From NCBI GenBank assembly GCA_019747655.1, contig JAIEQO010001061.1, forward strand, positions 1 to 42,322: 42,322 nt of DNA, read 5' to 3'. A program made the translations under genes and the position numbers. Position 1 is the first letter of the stretch. The number at the start of each line of letters is the position of its first letter. Source of the stretch: Gemmataceae bacterium (GTDB lineage: Bacteria; Planctomycetota; Planctomycetia; Gemmatales; Gemmataceae). Shown in pieces: positions 39,970 to 42,322 of the stretch. The notes under the pieces were generated by a model that saw only the letters and a program-made list of their open reading frames with translations, was not told the origin of the DNA and made no database searches.

Positions 39970-40041
39970 CGGGCGAACCCCGAGCGTCAGCGAGGGGGTG
40001 GAGCCGAAATAACCCCCTCGCTGACGCTCGGGGTTCGCCCG
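39970..40041. repeat. Perfect 30-bp inverted repeat between the tiny membrane genes and M16
   Basis: 39970-39999 and 40012-40041 are fully complementary with a 12-base loop. It starts 15 bases upstream of the catalytic M16 ATG and ends 4 bases from the stop of the 46-residue gene, so it could reduce read-through into the peptidase gene. Confidence 0.85.
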
Positions 40042-40045
40042 TCGG

Positions 40046-40186
40046 TCAGGCGTAGCCGCGGAACCAGAACACCCACAGCAGGACGGCCGCCAGCCAGCCG
40101 ACCACGCCGAGGGTGTACAGGCCCACGAACGGAGCGGCGGTCTCGTCGGCCTCGGCCGGGTCGGCGGGGGCGGGGGTACTCGTCAC
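40046..40186 (-). CDS. Tiny single-span membrane protein, 46 residues
   Basis: GTG start at 40186, overlapping the stop of the preceding small gene as GTGA. An acidic, Pro/Ala-rich N-terminus (about 1-20) precedes one hydrophobic span (about 24-42, VGLYTLGVVGWLAAVLLWVF) and the ending WFRGYA. A longer frame start upstream exists but would overlap the 41-residue gene heavily. I know no family. The overlap pattern suggests that it is translated by coupling with the two genes before it, so it is probably a subunit or anchor of the M16 system. Confidence 0.6.
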   Translation of the reverse strand: MTSTPAPADPAEADETAAPFVGLYTLGVVGWLAAVLLWVFWFRGYA

Positions 40187-40308
40187 AGCCGGCTCCACAG
40201 GATGGCGGCCGCCCCCAGGGCCCACACCACCACCCCGGCCACGATCACCCACTTGAAGGAGGTCGCGGGCTCGGTCTGGGGTTGTTCGGGTGCGTCGTCC
40301 ACGGTCAC
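40183..40308 (-). CDS. Tiny single-span membrane protein, 41 residues
   Basis: GTG start at 40308, sharing GTGA with the stop of the upstream M16-like gene. Acidic, Pro/Thr/Gln-rich N-terminus (TVDDAPEQPQTEPATS), then one hydrophobic span (about 18-38, FKWVIVAGVVVWALGAAA) and the end ILWSRL. It has the same design as the following 46-residue protein (short acidic head, single C-terminal span) but little sequence identity. Too short for usual gene calling. Support comes from the two four-base overlaps and consistent third-position GC. Confidence 0.6.
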   Translation of the reverse strand: MTVDDAPEQPQTEPATSFKWVIVAGVVVWALGAAAILWSRL

Positions 40309-41585
40309 TCCGGCATGGCCAGCGGGTCGGGGCCGAGCGTCACCAGGGTCATCCCCCGGACCGGGTGGCGGCCGAGGTGGGCCAGCACCCCCGCCGGGGT
40401 CAGCCCGTCGATGGCGGCCTGGATTTCCTCGAACGGCCGGACCCGGCCGAGGTAGTACCAGTCGGTGGCGATCGCCCCGGCCCGGGCCGAGGTCGACTCC
40501 TCCTGCATGATCAGCGACGACTTCAGCCCGGCCTTCACCCGGTCGACCTCGTCGTCGGTCACGCCGTCGGCCAGCCGCCGCAGCTCGCCGACCGTCACGT
40601 CCAGGGTCTCCTGGGCCCGCTCGGCCCGGGTCCCGGCGTAGGCGATCATCGTCCCCCGGTCCTTGAACGTCTCGTGGGAGGCGTACACCGAGTAGCACAG
40701 CCCCCGCTTCTCCCGCACCTCGGTAAAGAGCCGGCTGCTCATCCCCCCGGACAGGACGCTGGCGGCGGCCCGGGCGGCGTAGTAGTCCGCGTGGCCCAGC
40801 GGCACGCTCGGGTAGGCCAGGGCGATCTGCGTCTGGGTGGTGTCCTTGTGCAGGTGCTCGGACCGCGGGGCCGGGGCCGCCGGCGTCACCGCCAGCTCCT
40901 CCCCCTTCGCCCAGTCGCCGAACAGCCGCTCGACCTGGGCCTTGAGCGGCTCCCATTCGACGGCCCCGGCGACCGACAGGATGGCCCCGTTCGGCCGGAA
41001 CAGCCGGCGGTACTGCCGCCGCACGTCTTCGGCCGTCAGCCCCTCGATGTCCTCGGCCCGGCCGCGGCGGTCCTGGTTGAGCGGGTGCGGGTAGTACCGC
41101 CGCCGCAATTCGACCATCACCTTCTGCTGCGGGCTGTCCTCCAATCCCTGGATGTCTTGCAACGCCAGCGCCTGGACCGGCTCCAGCTCCTCCTCGGGCA
41201 GTCGGGGGCGGCGGAGGATGTCGGCGTACACCTCCAGGCCGGCCGGCAGGTTGCGGGCCAGGGTCGAGCCCCAGAACCGCATGTTCAGGGCGCCGACGCT
41301 CTCGTCCCGGTCCAGCCCGAGGTTGTCCAGGGCGAGTGAAAGCTGCCGGCTGTCCCGGTCGCCGGCCCCGCGGGTGATGAGGTCGGCCAGGACGGTCGCC
41401 GTCCCGAGCCTCCCCGGCGGGTCGAACGCGCACCCGGCCGGGACCAGGAAGTTCATCGCCGCCGACCGGACGTGGTCCATCCGCTCGGCGAGCAGGACGA
41501 GGCCGTTCGGCAGGACGTGCTGGTAGACCTGTTGACCCACGGCGGCCTCGGCGGGGCGGCGGCCGTCCGGCCGCGTCCGGTGCAT
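40305..41585 (-). CDS. M16 family protein lacking the zinc motif (non-catalytic partner)
   Basis: 426 residues with M16 N- and C-terminal folds: VLPNGLVLLAERM, then TTQTQIALAYPSVPLGHADYYA and the substrate-binding Arg/Tyr pair in REKRGLCYSVYAS. In place of HxxEH it has ATVLADLITRG, so it cannot bind zinc in the usual way. This matches the inactive subunit of two-component M16 enzymes (as in mitochondrial processing peptidase). ATG at 41585 is used, but residues 1-15 are outside the fold and a GTG at 41540 with an upstream GAGG is a good alternative. It follows the GNAT gene by 18 bases. Confidence 0.85.
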   Translation of the reverse strand: MHRTRPDGRRPAEAAVGQQVYQHVLPNGLVLLAERMDHVRSAAMNFLVPAGCAFDPPGRLGTATVLADLITRGAGDRDSRQLSLALDNLGLDRDESVGALNMRFWGSTLARNLPAGLEVYADILRRPRLPEEELEPVQALALQDIQGLEDSPQQKVMVELRRRYYPHPLNQDRRGRAEDIEGLTAEDVRRQYRRLFRPNGAILSVAGAVEWEPLKAQVERLFGDWAKGEELAVTPAAPAPRSEHLHKDTTQTQIALAYPSVPLGHADYYAARAAASVLSGGMSSRLFTEVREKRGLCYSVYASHETFKDRGTMIAYAGTRAERAQETLDVTVGELRRLADGVTDDEVDRVKAGLKSSLIMQEESTSARAGAIATDWYYLGRVRPFEEIQAAIDGLTPAGVLAHLGRHPVRGMTLVTLGPDPLAMPE

Positions 41586-41603
41586 TCTACGACCCCGGGC
41601 CGG

Positions 41604-42197
41604 CTACGACCCGGCCCCGACCGACTCCCGGGCCGGGACCGCCTTGTAGATCGTCCGCGTGCAGCGGAACCCGAGCCCGCGGTACATCCGCACGGCCGGG
41701 GCGTTCTGGGCCGTCACCTCCAGGAACGCCCGCCGGGCCCCGGCCGCCGCGAACCCGGCCAGGGCCTTCACCAAGAGCGCCCGGCCGATCCCCCGGCCCC
41801 TGCACTCGGACACCACCCCGACGTTCTGGATTGCCCCGTGTCCGCTCTCGTCGATCACCCCCTGGATGGTGGCTACGCACCCGCCGGCCGGCCACGCCCC
41901 GTCGGCCGCCGGGCCGAGGACGAGCCACGTCGCCCGCGGGCAGAACCCCGGCCGGCCGCGGATCGCCCACATCAGGTCCCGGCACCCGATCAGCGACCCC
42001 AGCGACGGGAAGACGACCGAGTCCAACTCGTCGGCGAAGCTGAGGGCCTTGACCTCGGCGTGGGTGTCGAGCAGCCGGTCGTGCCACGGGACCCACAGGA
42101 ACCCGGGCGGCAGCGGCGCCGGGCCGAGCCCCCCGGCCGGCGGGAGGCGGAGGTCGACCTCCATCCGGTACCGCTTGAAGTAGGTGAACTTCCGCAT
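41604..42197 (-). CDS. GNAT family N-acetyltransferase
   Basis: 197 residues. A GNAT domain occupies the C-terminal two thirds: GCVATIQGVIDESGHGAIQN (beta4), NVGVVSECRGRGIGRALLVKA with the acetyl-CoA pyrophosphate loop (R/Q)xxGxG/A, FLEVTAQNAPAVRMYRGLGF (beta6-alpha4). The N-terminal 70 residues (FTYFKRYRMEVDLRLPP; PGFLWVPWHDRLLDTHAEVKA) are an extra region of unknown role seen in some planctomycete relatives. Acceptor unknown. Cytoplasmic. It is likely first in an operon with the M16 genes. Promoter at 42234-42262. Confidence 0.88.
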   Translation of the reverse strand: MRKFTYFKRYRMEVDLRLPPAGGLGPAPLPPGFLWVPWHDRLLDTHAEVKALSFADELDSVVFPSLGSLIGCRDLMWAIRGRPGFCPRATWLVLGPAADGAWPAGGCVATIQGVIDESGHGAIQNVGVVSECRGRGIGRALLVKALAGFAAAGARRAFLEVTAQNAPAVRMYRGLGFRCTRTIYKAVPARESVGAGS

Positions 42198-42233
42198 CGG
42201 GCACCCACCCGGGCCGGCGGGACAAGCCGCCCC

Positions 42234-42262
42234 ATCGTAACCGCCGGCAGCAGACGGGTCAA
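42234..42262 (-). promoter_or_regulatory. Predicted promoter of the GNAT-M16 operon
   Basis: Minus-strand TTGACC (42257-42262) and TACGAT (42234-42239) with a 17-bp spacer, 36 bases before the GNAT ATG. Confidence 0.5.
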
Positions 42263-42272
42263 AACACCCGTC

Positions 42273-42322
42273 TTGGCGAGCGGGGGGCGTGAGCCCCCTG
42301 ATGTGCCGGATCAGGGGGCTCA
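42273..42322. repeat. Partial copy of the palindrome family found in the epimerase
   Basis: 42273-42302 matches the left arm at 12310-12339 with the first two bases TT and G for C at the central CGT(C/G)AGC position; a 7-base loop and the start of the complementary right arm (42310-42322) follow before the window ends. Confidence 0.8.

Noticed and set aside
40187-40252. Longer start for the 46-residue membrane protein
   Set aside because: It would overlap the 41-residue gene by over 60 bases and adds Gly/Arg-rich residues; the GTGA overlap start fits better.
1-42322. tRNA and rRNA genes
   Set aside because: I looked in the intergenic stretches for T-loop and acceptor-stem patterns and saw none; I could not run a covariance search.

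Overview
The window looks like a chromosomal segment from a planctomycete of the Gemmataceae type. It is very GC-rich with near-saturated G/C third positions. It carries families typical of that group: two DUF1501 proteins, two PSCyt1/DUF1549-DUF1553 proteins, a DUF1559 pilin-like protein, a DUF1573 protein, three Uma2 (DUF820) nuclease-like proteins, a PEP-CTERM protein and an SxxK D,D-peptidase. The organism is inferred from gene content only. I see no rRNA, tRNA, CRISPR, transposase, integrase or phage genes.

Layout. 1-489 is a hairpin plus an apparently empty stretch. 490-4764 holds a PafA-like phosphatase translationally overlapped with a metallo-beta-lactamase-fold protein, converging on a PBP4-type carboxypeptidase. 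5047-9121 is a housekeeping run on the plus strand: purA, then uppS-cdsA-phoH. 9135-15131 mixes a fasciclin protein, a UvrC-N-like GIY-YIG protein, a small membrane protein, a damaged epimerase, an orphan protein and an MmgE/PrpD protein. 15348-20007 has a membrane glycosyltransferase, an ArfB-like release factor, a putative membrane-tethered DNA-binding protein and a PHP-domain protein. 20014-23647 is a four-gene minus-strand operon of exported proteins (DUF1573, LolA-like, Cys-rich, DUF1559); its first gene is split by a run of 13 C. 23749-37236 is a divergent 13.5 kb block: each arm contains one DUF1501 gene, one DUF1549/DUF1553 gene and Uma2 genes between them, and the plus arm ends in a large WD40/PPC protein. 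37435-42197 is a minus-strand series: a small orphan protein, a PEP-CTERM protein, a catalytic M16 peptidase, two tiny single-span proteins, a non-catalytic M16 paralogue and a GNAT acetyltransferase.

A recurring theme is long, often perfect palindromes of several unrelated sequence families. They sit at gene ends (3098-3194, 6346-6475, 15137-15326, 17575-17647, 33967-34050, 37270-37462, 37779-37812, 38556-38636, 39970-40041). In several places they supply stop codons or abut them. One copy lies in frame inside the epimerase, exactly where its catalytic motif should be.

Sigma70-like promoters (TTGAnn, 16-19 bp, TAnnnT) can be read upstream of about ten genes. One of them predicts a leaderless mRNA (37435-37761). 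The most unusual points are the C13 frameshift, the palindrome-invaded epimerase, the GTGA-coupled tiny membrane proteins beside the M16 pair, and the mirrored DUF1501/Uma2/DUF1549 modules.
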